DNA from: Aerophototrophica crusticola
GTDB lineage: Bacteria; Pseudomonadota; Alphaproteobacteria; Azospirillales; Azospirillaceae
Direction: 5' to 3'
DNA length: 64,000 nucleotides
Assembly (NCBI GenBank): GCA_001939945.1
Contig: MOEB01000004.1
Coordinates: 1-64,000 of the forward strand
How positions within the stretch are numbered: position 1 is the stretch's first letter; each line of letters opens with the position of its first letter. Position numbers and translations under genes: made by a program. Positions 7,490 through 15,746 of this stretch are shown piece by piece. Under the pieces are notes generated by a model. It saw nothing but the letters and a program-made list of their open reading frames with translations, searched no databases and had not been told where the DNA came from.

Positions 7490-9877
7490 ATGGTCCACCT
7501 GCTCCGCCTGTTCCGCCGCCAGACCCTGTTCACCCTGATCAACCTGGTGGGCCTTGCCGTGGGGATCGCCGGGTTCCTGGGCGTCAGCCTCTATGTCCAG
7601 GGGGAATACGCGGTGGACCGCAGCTTCACCGCCGCTGACCGGCTGTACCGGGTGGCCAATACCATCACCCTGCCGGGCCGCGGCCCCATGGTGACCACCA
7701 TGTCGGCGCCGGAGATGCTCGGTCCCCTGCTGGGGCGCTTCCCCGAGGTTGAGGCCGCAACCCGGGTCCGGCGACAGCAGGTGGGGCTGGACCAGGATGG
7801 CCGGGTGTTCGAGGCGGCGCTGCTCTGGGCGGACGCCAACCTGTTCTCCGTCCTGGACTTCCCCCTGCGGTCCGGCGATCCCGCCACGGCGCTGGCCCGG
7901 CCGGACGGGCTGGTCCTGTCGCCGACGCTGGCGCGCACGTTGTTCGGGGACCTGGACCCGGTGGGCCGCACGGTGTCCGTGAAGGGCGGCCCGGTCCTGA
8001 CCGTGACCGGCGTGCTCGCCCCCGTGCCGGAAAGCCACCTGGACTTTGCCGCCATCGCCGCGGAGGCGGCCCTCGGCCCCCGCTCCTGGTCCAATTGGGC
8101 GTCAGAAAGCTGGAGCCAGGGCGGCGCCAGCACCTATGTCCGCCTGCGGCAAGGGGCCGACCCCGGCCGGCTGCGTGATGGCCTCACCGCCTTCGTGGAG
8201 CAGTTCGCCACCGGCCTGCCGCCCAAGGAATGGGCACCGGACTTCCTGCGCCTGCGCCTGGACGCCGTCACCGACATCCACCTGAAGGTCAAGGCGGTGG
8301 ACGATGCCAAGCCAGGCGGCGACGTGGGCACCCTGCGGCTGCTGGTGGGGGTGGCCCTGCTGATCCTGGGGGTGGCGGTGGTGAACTACACCAACCTGGC
8401 CACGGCCCAGGCCATCCAGCGGGCAAAGGAAGTGGGCATTCGCAAGCTGGCGGGGGCCCGGCGACGCCAACTTGTCCTGCTGTTCACGGGGGAGTCGGTG
8501 GCCCTGGCCCTGGCCGGCACGATCCTGGCGCTGGGCCTCGTGGAGTTGCTGCTGCCGGCCTTCGAGGGGCTGGTGGGCCGGCAGCTCTCGGCCGCCTCCC
8601 TCTATGCCGGGCCGCTGCTGGCGGTAAGCCTGGCGGCGCCCCTGGTGGTGGGGGTGCTGGGCGGCCTCTACCCGGCCCTGGTCCTGTCCGGCTACCGCCC
8701 GGCGGAGGTGCTGAAGGGCCGGGCGGGGCCGCCGGGCTCCGGCCGGCTGCGCTCCGCCCTCGTGGTGGGGCAGTTCGCCATCTCCATCGCCCTGGTGGTA
8801 GCGACCCTGACCGTGCAGGGGCAGGTGGACCATGCCCGCGGCGCCGATCTGGGCTTCCGGCAGGAAAACCTCTATGTGGTCGGCAGCCTGCCCGACGGGC
8901 CGGAGGGCACGGCCCAGACCCTGAAGGCGGAGGCTGCGCGCATCCCCGGCGTGCTGTCCGCCACCCTCACCTCCATCGTCCCCGCCAACCCCAGCGAGAC
9001 CATCAGCACCGTCCTGGTGGAAGGCCGCCGGAACGATGAGCCGGCGCTGATGTCCACCTTCACCGCGGACAGGGATTTCCTGGCCACCTACGACATCCCG
9101 GTCACCGCCGGGCCCGGGCTGCCCGGGCAGGCCCCCGACTGGCGTTACGGGTTGGTGAGCGAGGCGGGGGCGCGGCGGCTGGGCTTCGCCAACCCGGCCG
9201 AGGCCGTGGGTACCCGGTACTTCTTCCGCGAGGAGGATTCGGGCAACCCGACGGAGATCGTCGGTGTCATCCCCGACATCCGCCTGCGCAACGCGAGGGA
9301 AGGGGCGGAGGCCATGCTGTTCACCATCGGCCCGGCGGCGGACTTCCTGACGGTCCGCCTCGCGCCCGGCGACCCACGCCCGGCGGTGGAGGCCCTGTCC
9401 GCCTTGGTGGACCGGCTTTTCCCCGGTCTGGAACGCATCTGGCAAGGCTTCCTGGATGACAGGATCGACTCCCTCTACCGGAATGAGGAGCGCCAGGCAC
9501 GGGTCTTTGCCGTGTTCGCAGCGCTGGCCATCCTGCTGGCCAACCTGGGGCTGTTCGGCCTGACCGCCCTGGCCGCCGCCCGACGGACGAAGGAAATCGG
9601 CATCCGCCGGGTGGTGGGGGCCGGAGTGGGGGACGTCTTGCGCCTGCTGGCGTGGCAGTTCACCCGGCCGGTGCTGCTTGCCAACCTGGTGGCCTGGCCG
9701 GTGGCCTGGTGGCTGCTGTCCGGCTGGCTGGAGCAGTTCACCGTGCGCATCACCCTGGGTCCGGAGCCCTTCATTGCCGCCGGGACCGCCGCGCTGGTGG
9801 TGGCGCTGGCGACGGTCAGCCTGCATGCCCTGCGTGTCGCCCTGGCCCCGCCGGCCCGGGCTTTGCGGTATGAGTGA
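7490..9877 (+). CDS. FtsX/MacB-type ABC transporter permease
   Basis: 795 residues: an N-terminal helix (about 15-40), a long MacB-type periplasmic domain, three helices with an FtsX domain (about 290-410), a central helix, a second periplasmic domain, and a second FtsX domain (about 675-790) with the conserved ARRTKEIGIRRVVGAG. The first half carries the matching AKEVGIRKLAGARR. This duplicated form belongs to the mechanotransmission-type permeases that normally pair with a LolD/MacB-like ATPase and often with an HlyD adaptor. Neither is adjacent on this strand. The neighbouring TetR/HlyD/ABC-2 genes belong to a different class and orientation. Confidence 0.85.
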   Translation: MVHLLRLFRRQTLFTLINLVGLAVGIAGFLGVSLYVQGEYAVDRSFTAADRLYRVANTITLPGRGPMVTTMSAPEMLGPLLGRFPEVEAATRVRRQQVGLDQDGRVFEAALLWADANLFSVLDFPLRSGDPATALARPDGLVLSPTLARTLFGDLDPVGRTVSVKGGPVLTVTGVLAPVPESHLDFAAIAAEAALGPRSWSNWASESWSQGGASTYVRLRQGADPGRLRDGLTAFVEQFATGLPPKEWAPDFLRLRLDAVTDIHLKVKAVDDAKPGGDVGTLRLLVGVALLILGVAVVNYTNLATAQAIQRAKEVGIRKLAGARRRQLVLLFTGESVALALAGTILALGLVELLLPAFEGLVGRQLSAASLYAGPLLAVSLAAPLVVGVLGGLYPALVLSGYRPAEVLKGRAGPPGSGRLRSALVVGQFAISIALVVATLTVQGQVDHARGADLGFRQENLYVVGSLPDGPEGTAQTLKAEAARIPGVLSATLTSIVPANPSETISTVLVEGRRNDEPALMSTFTADRDFLATYDIPVTAGPGLPGQAPDWRYGLVSEAGARRLGFANPAEAVGTRYFFREEDSGNPTEIVGVIPDIRLRNAREGAEAMLFTIGPAADFLTVRLAPGDPRPAVEALSALVDRLFPGLERIWQGFLDDRIDSLYRNEERQARVFAVFAALAILLANLGLFGLTALAAARRTKEIGIRRVVGAGVGDVLRLLAWQFTRPVLLANLVAWPVAWWLLSGWLEQFTVRITLGPEPFIAAGTAALVVALATVSLHALRVALAPPARALRYE

Positions 9878-9911
9878 GGGGGGCGGTGGGGTATGCCGGG
9901 GTTCCCGTTGG

Positions 9912-9950
9912 TCACCCCGACCTACGCGTGCGTCCCGTAGGTCGGGGTGA
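9912..9950. terminator. Perfect 14-bp stem between convergent genes
   Basis: TCACCCCGACCTAC at 9912-9925 pairs perfectly with GTAGGTCGGGGTGA at 9937-9950 across an 11-base loop. It sits between two convergent genes (stops at 9877 and 9989), so it could end transcripts from both sides, although no T-run follows. The GTAGGTCGG end ties it to the TAGGTCGGATTA repeat family. Confidence 0.55.
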
Positions 9951-9988
9951 GCGCCAGCGAACCCCGACAACAAGCGAACATAGGTGCT

Positions 9989-11128
9989 TCAGTCCAGCGT
10001 CTGCCGGTACCGGTTCACGGCGATGGTGCTGACCACCAGCAGGAACAGCACCAGGGGCCACAGGTTGGGCCAGGCGTCCGGCAGGCCGTTGCCCTTCAGC
10101 ATGACGCCGCGGACGATGCGCAGGAAATGGGTCAGCGGCAGGGCCTCGCCGATGGTCTGGGCCCATTGGGGCATGCCGCGGAACGGGAACATGAAGCCGC
10201 TCATCAGGATGGACGGCAGGAAGAAGAAAAAGCTCATCTGCATGGCCTGCAGCTGGTTGCGGGCCAGGGTGCTGAACAGGAAGCCCACCGCCAGGTTGGC
10301 GGTGATGAAGAACAGCAGCCCCACGACCAGGGCCACCGGGCTGCCCAGCATGGGCACGCCGAACAGCAGGCGGGCCGCGCCGATGATGATGGTCACCTGC
10401 ACGGCGCCCACCAGGATGAAGGGGGCGAGCTTGCCCACCATCACCTCCAGCGGGCGGACGGGCATGGCCAGCAGGTTCTCCATGGTCCCGCGCTCCCGCT
10501 CCCGCGTCACGGCCAGGGCGGTCATGATGATCATGGTCATGGTCAGGATGGTGCCCACCAGCCCGGGCACGATGTTGTACTGGGTCAGCCCCTCCGGGTT
10601 GTAGCGGCGGTGGATGCGCAGATCGACCGGCGGCTGGGATTGCGCCAGTTCCGCCAGCGGCCCGGTCAGGTCATGGCGCAGGCTGTCGCGGACAATATTG
10701 TTCAGGGCGCCCACGGCGTTGCCCGTGGCGGCGGGGTCGGCGGCGTCCGCCTCCAGCAGCAGCACCGGCCGGTCCCCGCGCACCAGGTCCCGGCCGAAGC
10801 CGGCGGGGATGGTCAGCACGAACTGCACCACGCCCCGGTCCAGCATGGCGTCCACCTCAGCCCGCGTTTCCGCTACCCATTCGACCCGGTAATAGGCGCT
10901 GTTCTGCAATCCGGCCACGACACTGCGCGAAAACGGGCCCTGGTCCAGGGACAGGATGGCGGTGGGCAGGTGCTTGGGGTCGCTGTTGATGGCGAAGCCG
11001 AACAGCATCAGCTGGATGATGGGGATGCCGACCATCATGGCGAAGGTCAGCCGGTCCCGCTTCATCTGGATGAATTCCTTCACCACCATGGCCAGCAGCC
11101 GGGTGGGGGAGAAGCGGTCGCCGCTCAT
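9989..11128 (-). CDS. ABC-2 type exporter permease
   Basis: 379 residues from ATG at 11128, which overlaps the ATPase stop by four bases (ATGA), so the two are translationally coupled. One N-terminal membrane helix (FAMMVGIPIIQLMLFGFAIN), a ~140-residue external domain, then five C-terminal helices, with the ABC-2 signature near TRERERGTMENLLAMPVRP. This matches the YhhJ/YbhS/YbhR group of drug or metabolite export permeases. Many relatives use two different permeases; only one is present here, so it would act as a homodimer. Confidence 0.88.
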   Translation of the reverse strand: MSGDRFSPTRLLAMVVKEFIQMKRDRLTFAMMVGIPIIQLMLFGFAINSDPKHLPTAILSLDQGPFSRSVVAGLQNSAYYRVEWVAETRAEVDAMLDRGVVQFVLTIPAGFGRDLVRGDRPVLLLEADAADPAATGNAVGALNNIVRDSLRHDLTGPLAELAQSQPPVDLRIHRRYNPEGLTQYNIVPGLVGTILTMTMIIMTALAVTRERERGTMENLLAMPVRPLEVMVGKLAPFILVGAVQVTIIIGAARLLFGVPMLGSPVALVVGLLFFITANLAVGFLFSTLARNQLQAMQMSFFFFLPSILMSGFMFPFRGMPQWAQTIGEALPLTHFLRIVRGVMLKGNGLPDAWPNLWPLVLFLLVVSTIAVNRYRQTLD

Positions 11129-12078
11129 GCCGTGCCTCCCGTCGCCGTCCCGGGGGCGAAGTTGTCCCGGGACTGGTGCATCAAGTGGATGAAGACGTCC
11201 TCCAGCGACGGCTCCACCGCCTGCCAACGCAGGCCCGGCTGGTCCCGCCAGGGGTCGACGGCCTGGGCCAGCAGCACCGGGTCCGGCCCGCTGACATGCA
11301 GCCGCGAGCCGAAGGGCGCCACCATGCTGACCCCCGGCTTGCCCTCCAGGTCGCGGCGGACGGGGCCCAGCTCCTCCCCCTCTGCCGCCAGGCTGTGCAG
11401 GCCGGCCCCGGCGATGACCTCCGGCACGCTGCCCACGGTCAGCAGCTTGCCATAGGCCAAGTAGGCGATGCGGTGGCAGCGCTCCGCCTCATCCATGTAG
11501 TGGGTGCTGACCAGCACGGTCATGCCCTCCGCCGCCAGGGCGTGGATCTCGTCCCAGAACTCCCGCCGCGCCTTGGGGTCCACCCCGGCGGTGGGCTCGT
11601 CCAGCAGCAGCAGCTTCGGCCCGTGCAGGATGCAGGCGGCCAGCGCCAAGCGCTGCTTCCAGCCGCCGGACAGGGTGCCCGCCAACTGGTCCCGCCGGTG
11701 GGCCAGGCCCAGCCGGTCCAGCGCCGCTTTCACCTGCGCCTTGCGGTCGGGCAGGGCATAGAGGCGGGCGACGAAGTCCAAATTCTCCCCGATGGTCAGG
11801 TCCTCATAGAGGCTGAACTTCTGGGTCATGTAGCCGACCTGGCGCTTGATGGCCCAACTCTCCCGCACGATGTCGTGGCCGAGGCAGGTGCCCGTGCCCG
11901 CGTCCGGCACCAGCAGGCCGCAGAGCATGCGGATGGTGGTGGTCTTGCCGCTGCCGTTGGGGCCCAGGAAGCCGTGGATCTGGCCCCGGGTGACCTGGAT
12001 GGAGAAGCCGTCCACCACGGTCTTGGCCCCGAACCGCTTGGTCAGGCCCTGCACGTCGATGGCGGGGGCGCCGGTCAT
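11125..12078 (-). CDS. ABC exporter ATP-binding protein
   Basis: 317 residues. Walker A GPNGSGKTTTIRM, signature LSGGWKQRLALA, Walker B LLLLDEPTAGVD and the H-loop VSTHYMDEAERC are all intact. A C-terminal ~70-residue extension (PVRRDLEGKPGV...) is typical of ABC-2 exporter ATPases. The start overlaps the stop of the HlyD gene by four bases. Drives the permease encoded just downstream. It has a single ATPase domain, unlike the double-domain YbhF. Confidence 0.92.
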   Translation of the reverse strand: MTGAPAIDVQGLTKRFGAKTVVDGFSIQVTRGQIHGFLGPNGSGKTTTIRMLCGLLVPDAGTGTCLGHDIVRESWAIKRQVGYMTQKFSLYEDLTIGENLDFVARLYALPDRKAQVKAALDRLGLAHRRDQLAGTLSGGWKQRLALAACILHGPKLLLLDEPTAGVDPKARREFWDEIHALAAEGMTVLVSTHYMDEAERCHRIAYLAYGKLLTVGSVPEVIAGAGLHSLAAEGEELGPVRRDLEGKPGVSMVAPFGSRLHVSGPDPVLLAQAVDPWRDQPGLRWQAVEPSLEDVFIHLMHQSRDNFAPGTATGGTA

Positions 12079-13055
12079 GTCCCGGCCCCTGCCGACGCGG
12101 CCTCCAACGGCGCCACGTCCACCGGCTGGCCGGGCAGCAGGGCGAAGGGCCTGCCCTCCGGCAGGGCCTCCACCCGATAGACCAGCTTGGCGCGGTTCTC
12201 CACGCTGTACAGTACGGGCGGGGTGTATTCCGCCTCCGCCGCCACGAAGCTGACCCGGGCCGTCATGTCAGGCGGGCAGCCGTCACAACCCACGGACAGT
12301 TGCTTGCCCGGGGCCAGGGACGACCGCGCCCCCTCCGGCACGAACAGCACCAGCTTGACCTGCCTCGGCGGCAGCAGGGTGACCACGGCGCCATTGGCGG
12401 GCACCCACTCCCCCGGGCGGCGCAGCGTGTCGTCCACCAACGCCGCAACCGGGGCCACCACCCGGCGCTGGTCCAGGGACCATTGCGCCTGGGCCAAGGC
12501 GGCCTTCGCCGCGGCCACGGCGCCCTCCGCGGCGGCGATCTGGTCGGCGCGGGCGGGCAGGCGGGCGGTGGCCAGCTCCGCCTCCGTCGCCGCCACCTGG
12601 GCGCGGGTCGACTCGAACTCGGCGCGGGCTTGGTCCAGCCGCGCCTTGGCCGCCACATCCTGCCGGGCCAACTGCTCTTGCCGGCGCAGTTCCAGCTGGG
12701 CGAGGCGCAGCATGGCCTCATGCTGGTGAAGTCGCGCCTCCACCTGCGCGATCTCCTCCGGCCGGCGGCCCAGGCGAAGGTCGGCCAGGTTGGCTTCCGC
12801 CCGCGCCAGCTCGGCCCGGGCCTGGGCCAGGGCTGCCTGTTGGCGGCTGGACTCCAGGGTGAACAGGGGCGCGCCGGCCTCCACCCGTTGGCCGCGCGCC
12901 ACGGACAGGCTCTCCACCCACCCGGCTTCCGGGGCGCCCATCCGCAGGTATTCCCCCTCCGCATAGCCCTGCCAGCGGGTCGGGCCCTCGTCCCCACAGG
13001 CCGCCAGCAGGGCCAGGGCGGCAAGCGGCAGGGCGCGGATGATCTCAGGCCGCAT
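12075..13055 (-). CDS. HlyD-family periplasmic adaptor lipoprotein
   Basis: 326 residues from ATG 13055; the open frame extends further but inside the tetR gene. N-terminal lipobox LLAAC, a biotinyl-lipoyl half (ESLSVARGQRVEAGAPLFTLE), a long alpha-hairpin rich in Ala/Arg/Glu (about 65-170), then the second lipoyl half and a beta-barrel. This is the adaptor that links the inner-membrane exporter to an outer-membrane factor. It resembles E. coli YbhG. It overlaps tetR by 11 bases and the ATPase by 4, so one operon. Confidence 0.88.
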   Translation of the reverse strand: MRPEIIRALPLAALALLAACGDEGPTRWQGYAEGEYLRMGAPEAGWVESLSVARGQRVEAGAPLFTLESSRQQAALAQARAELARAEANLADLRLGRRPEEIAQVEARLHQHEAMLRLAQLELRRQEQLARQDVAAKARLDQARAEFESTRAQVAATEAELATARLPARADQIAAAEGAVAAAKAALAQAQWSLDQRRVVAPVAALVDDTLRRPGEWVPANGAVVTLLPPRQVKLVLFVPEGARSSLAPGKQLSVGCDGCPPDMTARVSFVAAEAEYTPPVLYSVENRAKLVYRVEALPEGRPFALLPGQPVDVAPLEAASAGAGT

Positions 13056-13683
13056 CGGTCCCTCCCTCCGGGGCCAGGCCCCGCAGCATGATGTCCACAT
13101 GGGTGCGCAGATAGTCGTCCAGCTCCAGCGGCGCCCCGCCCACCGGCTCGAAGGTGGTCCGCCAGACCACGGCCAGCAGCAGGGGCGCGAACCACAGCTT
13201 TGCCACCGTGTCCGGCGCCAGGGGCCGGAACTCCCCCCGCTCCGCGCCGCGGCGCAGGATGCCGGAGATCAGACCCAGGCCCCGCTCCACCACCTCCCGC
13301 CGGTAAAAGTCGGCCATCTCCGGCTGGTTGCCCGCCTCCCCGATCACCAGCCGGGGGATGGTGACCACCTTCGGGTCGCGGACCAAGGTGGGGAACAGGG
13401 CCATGGCCTGCCGCAGCAGGTCCGCCGTGGGTCCCTCGTAGGCGGCGGCCATGGCCTCCAGCCGTTCCACGTTGGGCAGGATGGCTTGGCGCACCAGCGC
13501 CTCGAACACCGCCTGCTTGCTGGGAAAGTAGAGATAGACCGTGCCCTTGGACACGCCCGCCCGGGCGGCGATGTCCTCCATCCGGGCGGCGGCGAAGCCC
13601 TTGGCGGCGAAGACCTCCCGGGCCGCCGCCAGCAGTTCGGCAGGGCGGGCATCCTTGCGGCGGCGGATCGGGGTGTCTCGCAT
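13045..13683 (-). CDS. TetR-family transcriptional regulator
   Basis: 212 residues. N-terminal TetR helix-turn-helix (AREVFAAKGFAAARMEDIAARAGVSKGTVYLYFPSKQAVFEALV condensed over residues 21-64) and a C-terminal ligand domain of the CecR/YbiH-like type. First gene of the tetR-hlyD-ATPase-permease operon, the same order as E. coli cecR-ybhGFSR. A near-perfect palindrome lies 18 bases before its start, so self-repression relieved by an exported compound is the likely logic. Confidence 0.9.
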   Translation of the reverse strand: MRDTPIRRRKDARPAELLAAAREVFAAKGFAAARMEDIAARAGVSKGTVYLYFPSKQAVFEALVRQAILPNVERLEAMAAAYEGPTADLLRQAMALFPTLVRDPKVVTIPRLVIGEAGNQPEMADFYRREVVERGLGLISGILRRGAERGEFRPLAPDTVAKLWFAPLLLAVVWRTTFEPVGGAPLELDDYLRTHVDIMLRGLAPEGGTDAA

Positions 13684-13700
13684 GGGGTCGATCGCTAGTA

Positions 13701-13718
13701 ACTGACTGGTCAGTCAGT
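13701..13718. promoter_or_regulatory. TetR operator palindrome
   Basis: ACTGACTGGTCAGTCAGT contains CTGACTG-GT-CAGTCAG, a perfect inverted repeat with 7-base arms, placed 18-35 bases upstream of the tetR start on the minus strand. TetR-family operators very often have this TGACTG...CAGTCA form, so it is the likely autoregulatory site for the exporter operon. Confidence 0.8.
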
Positions 13719-13855
13719 AAAGCGCTGCGTTGCCGATGATGTCAATGCTGCCCGGCGCAGGTCTTGGGGGGAAATGACCTGCGTCAGGCGCGGGGGAAGG
13801 GGGGCATCGGGTGCCAGCGCGGTCACCGGAAGTCCGGCACGCAAGGTGTGTTGGG

Positions 13856-14046
13856 AACGCAGAGGACACGGATGGCCGCAGAGGACGCAGAGGGACAGGG
13901 CCAAGTGTCTGGCCTGGGCCAATCGGTTGCCGTCCAGGTCCACGGTGCCGGAGGCGCAGACGGTCCGCCATCCACGGGGAAGCCGGCGGTTGGACGCAGG
14001 GCCGGACCGCTCTGTGTCCTCTGCGGCCATCTGCGTCCTCTGCGTT
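13856..14046. repeat. Large inverted repeat, GCAGAGGAC family
   Basis: Left arm 13856-13892 and right arm 14010-14046 are each 37 bases and pair at 34 positions, with the unit GCAGAGGAC repeated inside each arm. The ~117-base centre is GC-rich. No credible protein is encoded. The structure resembles a miniature inverted-repeat insertion or a long transcribed hairpin between the tetR operon and the next minus-strand gene. Confidence 0.7.
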
Positions 14047-14096
14047 ACTCTGGACCCGCCGCCATGGCCTGTCGCGGCGCGAACGACGATCCTCCC

Positions 14097-14867
14097 TCAC
14101 CCCACCCGCACGGCCCTGACCCGGGTCACCAGCTGCTTGCCGCCGGGCAGCTCACCCCGCGGGGCCATGTCCCAGTCCCATTCCTCGCCCGGCGGCAGGG
14201 CCAGGCCGGCGAGGGGGTCTTCGTCCGACAGCAGCGCGCCGTCATGGCCATAGGCCCGGCGGCGCACGTCGGTGACCAGCAGGGCCGGGCAGTTGAAGGC
14301 GCGGAGGTGGGCCAGGTGCGCCTCCACCACCGCGCGGGCGAAGCGGTCCCCCTCCAGCCCCGGCCAGCGCGCCGAAGCTGCCGCCACCGGCAGCAGCGGC
14401 AGTTGCGACAGCAGGTTGGCGGAGACGACAAGCCCCACTCCCGGCCGGTCCAGCAGGGCCGTGCAGCCGGGTCGCGGCGGCGCCGGGGCGTCCGGGTCCA
14501 GCAGCCCCGCCGCCGTGCCCGTCAGGTCCAGGCTCACCAGCTCGATCCCGGGGTGCCGGCGGGCCAGGGCCTTTGCCGGCGGCGGGTGGGCCGCGTCGAC
14601 CAGGACCAGCTTGGGGAAGCGGGCCAGCAACGCCGGCACCGGCAGGTCCAGGCAGGGGCCGGAGCCCAGGACGATGGCCGTGTCCCCCGGCCCGGCCCAG
14701 GCCAGCGCCGCGTGGATGGCGGCCTTTGTCCGTTCCTGGTGCGGGGCCCAGGCCTTGGCGCAGCGGCGGGCGCGGGCCAGACAGGCCACCGCGCCATAAC
14801 GGTAGCCCAGCCGCCGCAGGTCCGGCGGGCAGTCGGTGCGCAGGCTGGCCCAGAGTTCCCAGAGCAT
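14097..14867 (-). CDS. Hypothetical protein, possible methyltransferase-like fold
   Basis: 256 residues from ATG 14867; a TTG ten codons earlier is possible. No signal peptide. The middle has a Rossmann-like pattern: TAIVLGSGPCLDLPVPALL resembles SAM-binding motif I (GxGxx), followed by an acidic strand end (LVLVDAAHP) and a later SANLLSQLPLLP segment where methyltransferases place motif IV. That suggests a class I methyltransferase or relative, but the motifs are loose and I cannot name a family. Downstream is the inverted repeat at 13856-14046. Confidence 0.6.
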   Translation of the reverse strand: MLWELWASLRTDCPPDLRRLGYRYGAVACLARARRCAKAWAPHQERTKAAIHAALAWAGPGDTAIVLGSGPCLDLPVPALLARFPKLVLVDAAHPPPAKALARRHPGIELVSLDLTGTAAGLLDPDAPAPPRPGCTALLDRPGVGLVVSANLLSQLPLLPVAAASARWPGLEGDRFARAVVEAHLAHLRAFNCPALLVTDVRRRAYGHDGALLSDEDPLAGLALPPGEEWDWDMAPRGELPGGKQLVTRVRAVRVG

Positions 14868-14902
14868 GCCGCAAGGTAGCGGCAGGCCCGCCCCCAAAGC
14901 AA

Positions 14903-14930
14903 ACGGCCCGCCGGTTTCCCGGCGGGCCGT
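14903..14930 (-). terminator. Rho-independent terminator of the mlaC gene
   Basis: Perfect 12-base stem (ACGGCCCGCCGG / CCGGCGGGCCGT) with a four-base loop. Read on the minus strand it is followed by TTTGCTTTG, a weak U-tract. It lies 70 bases after the mlaC stop. Confidence 0.75.
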
Positions 14931-14999
14931 AGACTCATGCTATTCCCTCAAGCGCCGGGCGCGCGCCCGCGGGCCGGCGGTCGCAGGCCTTGGCTCCCG

Positions 15000-15668
15000 T
15001 TACCGCGCCTGGGCCGTCTGGGTGCGCTGGCGCAGGGCGTCCAGCAGGGCGTCGAAGCGGCCGCCATTGTTCTCGATCACGCTGGCGAACTCGCTGCGCT
15101 GGGTCTGGCTCATGCTGACATTCTCCACCAGCACGTCCACGATCTTGAAGGCGCCGTCGCGGTTGCGCACGCGCCAGGATACGTTGACCGGCGGGCCGTT
15201 GGGGCGGACCACCTGGCTGGTCACCAGCGTGTCGCGCTCACCCGTGGATTGGCCGCCGGTGACCTTGAAGGTCTCCCCCGCGTACTGGCTGAAGCGCTCG
15301 GCATACACGTCGATGATCATGCGCTCGAACAGCTGCATGTACTGCTGCTGCTGCTCCGGCGTGGCGGTGTTCCAATAGCGGCCGACCACGAAGCGGCCGA
15401 TGGTGGTCAGGTCGAAGTTCTGGTTCAGCAGATCCCGGAAGACCTGCTTGGTCTGCGCCGGGTCCTTCTTCTGGGCCAGGGTGGCGATGGCCTTGTCGCC
15501 CAGGCCCTGCACGAAGTCCGTCGGGGCCTTGGCAGAGGGCTGGGCCGCGACCTGGGCCGGCGCCGTCTGCTGCGCGGTCGCCGGCAGCGCGAAGGCTGCC
15601 AGGCCGGCCATCAACAGGCCAGCGGCGGGGCGGAGGAGGGGGCGACGGTTGGTCAGCATGGCATCCAC
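15000..15668 (-). CDS. mlaC: MlaC/Ttg2D-type phospholipid-binding protein
   Basis: 222 residues with a signal peptide ending ATAQQ. The mature part matches the MlaC family: DFVQGLGDKAIATL, FRDLLNQNFDLTTIGRFVVGRYW, the LFERMIIDVYAERF helix and the strand block ETFKV...DTLVTSQV...VNVSWRVR, ending with an aromatic-poor C-terminal helix. MlaC carries phospholipid across the periplasm between the MlaA outer-membrane complex and the MlaFEDB inner-membrane ABC transporter. The ABC genes are not in this window. Start either 15668 or the ATG three codons later. Follows mlaA by 78 bases on the same strand. Confidence 0.9.
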   Translation of the reverse strand: MDAMLTNRRPLLRPAAGLLMAGLAAFALPATAQQTAPAQVAAQPSAKAPTDFVQGLGDKAIATLAQKKDPAQTKQVFRDLLNQNFDLTTIGRFVVGRYWNTATPEQQQQYMQLFERMIIDVYAERFSQYAGETFKVTGGQSTGERDTLVTSQVVRPNGPPVNVSWRVRNRDGAFKIVDVLVENVSMSQTQRSEFASVIENNGGRFDALLDALRQRTQTAQAR

Positions 15669-15746
15669 GGCTAAAATCCTTCAGTCCAAGTCAAGTATCA
15701 GGCGGCGCTAACAGTCCGACAGTGACGGGCGTCACGGTCCGGGGCC

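Noticed and set aside
4532-8038. 1168-codon minus-strand frame
   Set aside because: It mirrors the histidine kinase, MFS and FtsX genes; the protein is His/Gln/Gly-rich low complexity, typical of an antisense frame in high-GC DNA.
8102-9973. 623-codon minus-strand frame antisense to the FtsX permease
   Set aside because: Composition is Gly/Gln/His-rich and matches a shadow frame; the sense frame has clear FtsX motifs.
9989-13683. Assigning the FtsX-type permease (7490-9877) to the HlyD/ABC-2 operon
   Set aside because: Opposite strand, convergent, and a different permease class with its own putative promoter.
13710-14100. Minus-strand frames between tetR and the next gene
   Set aside because: They translate the GCAGAGGAC inverted repeat; no homology or ribosome site.
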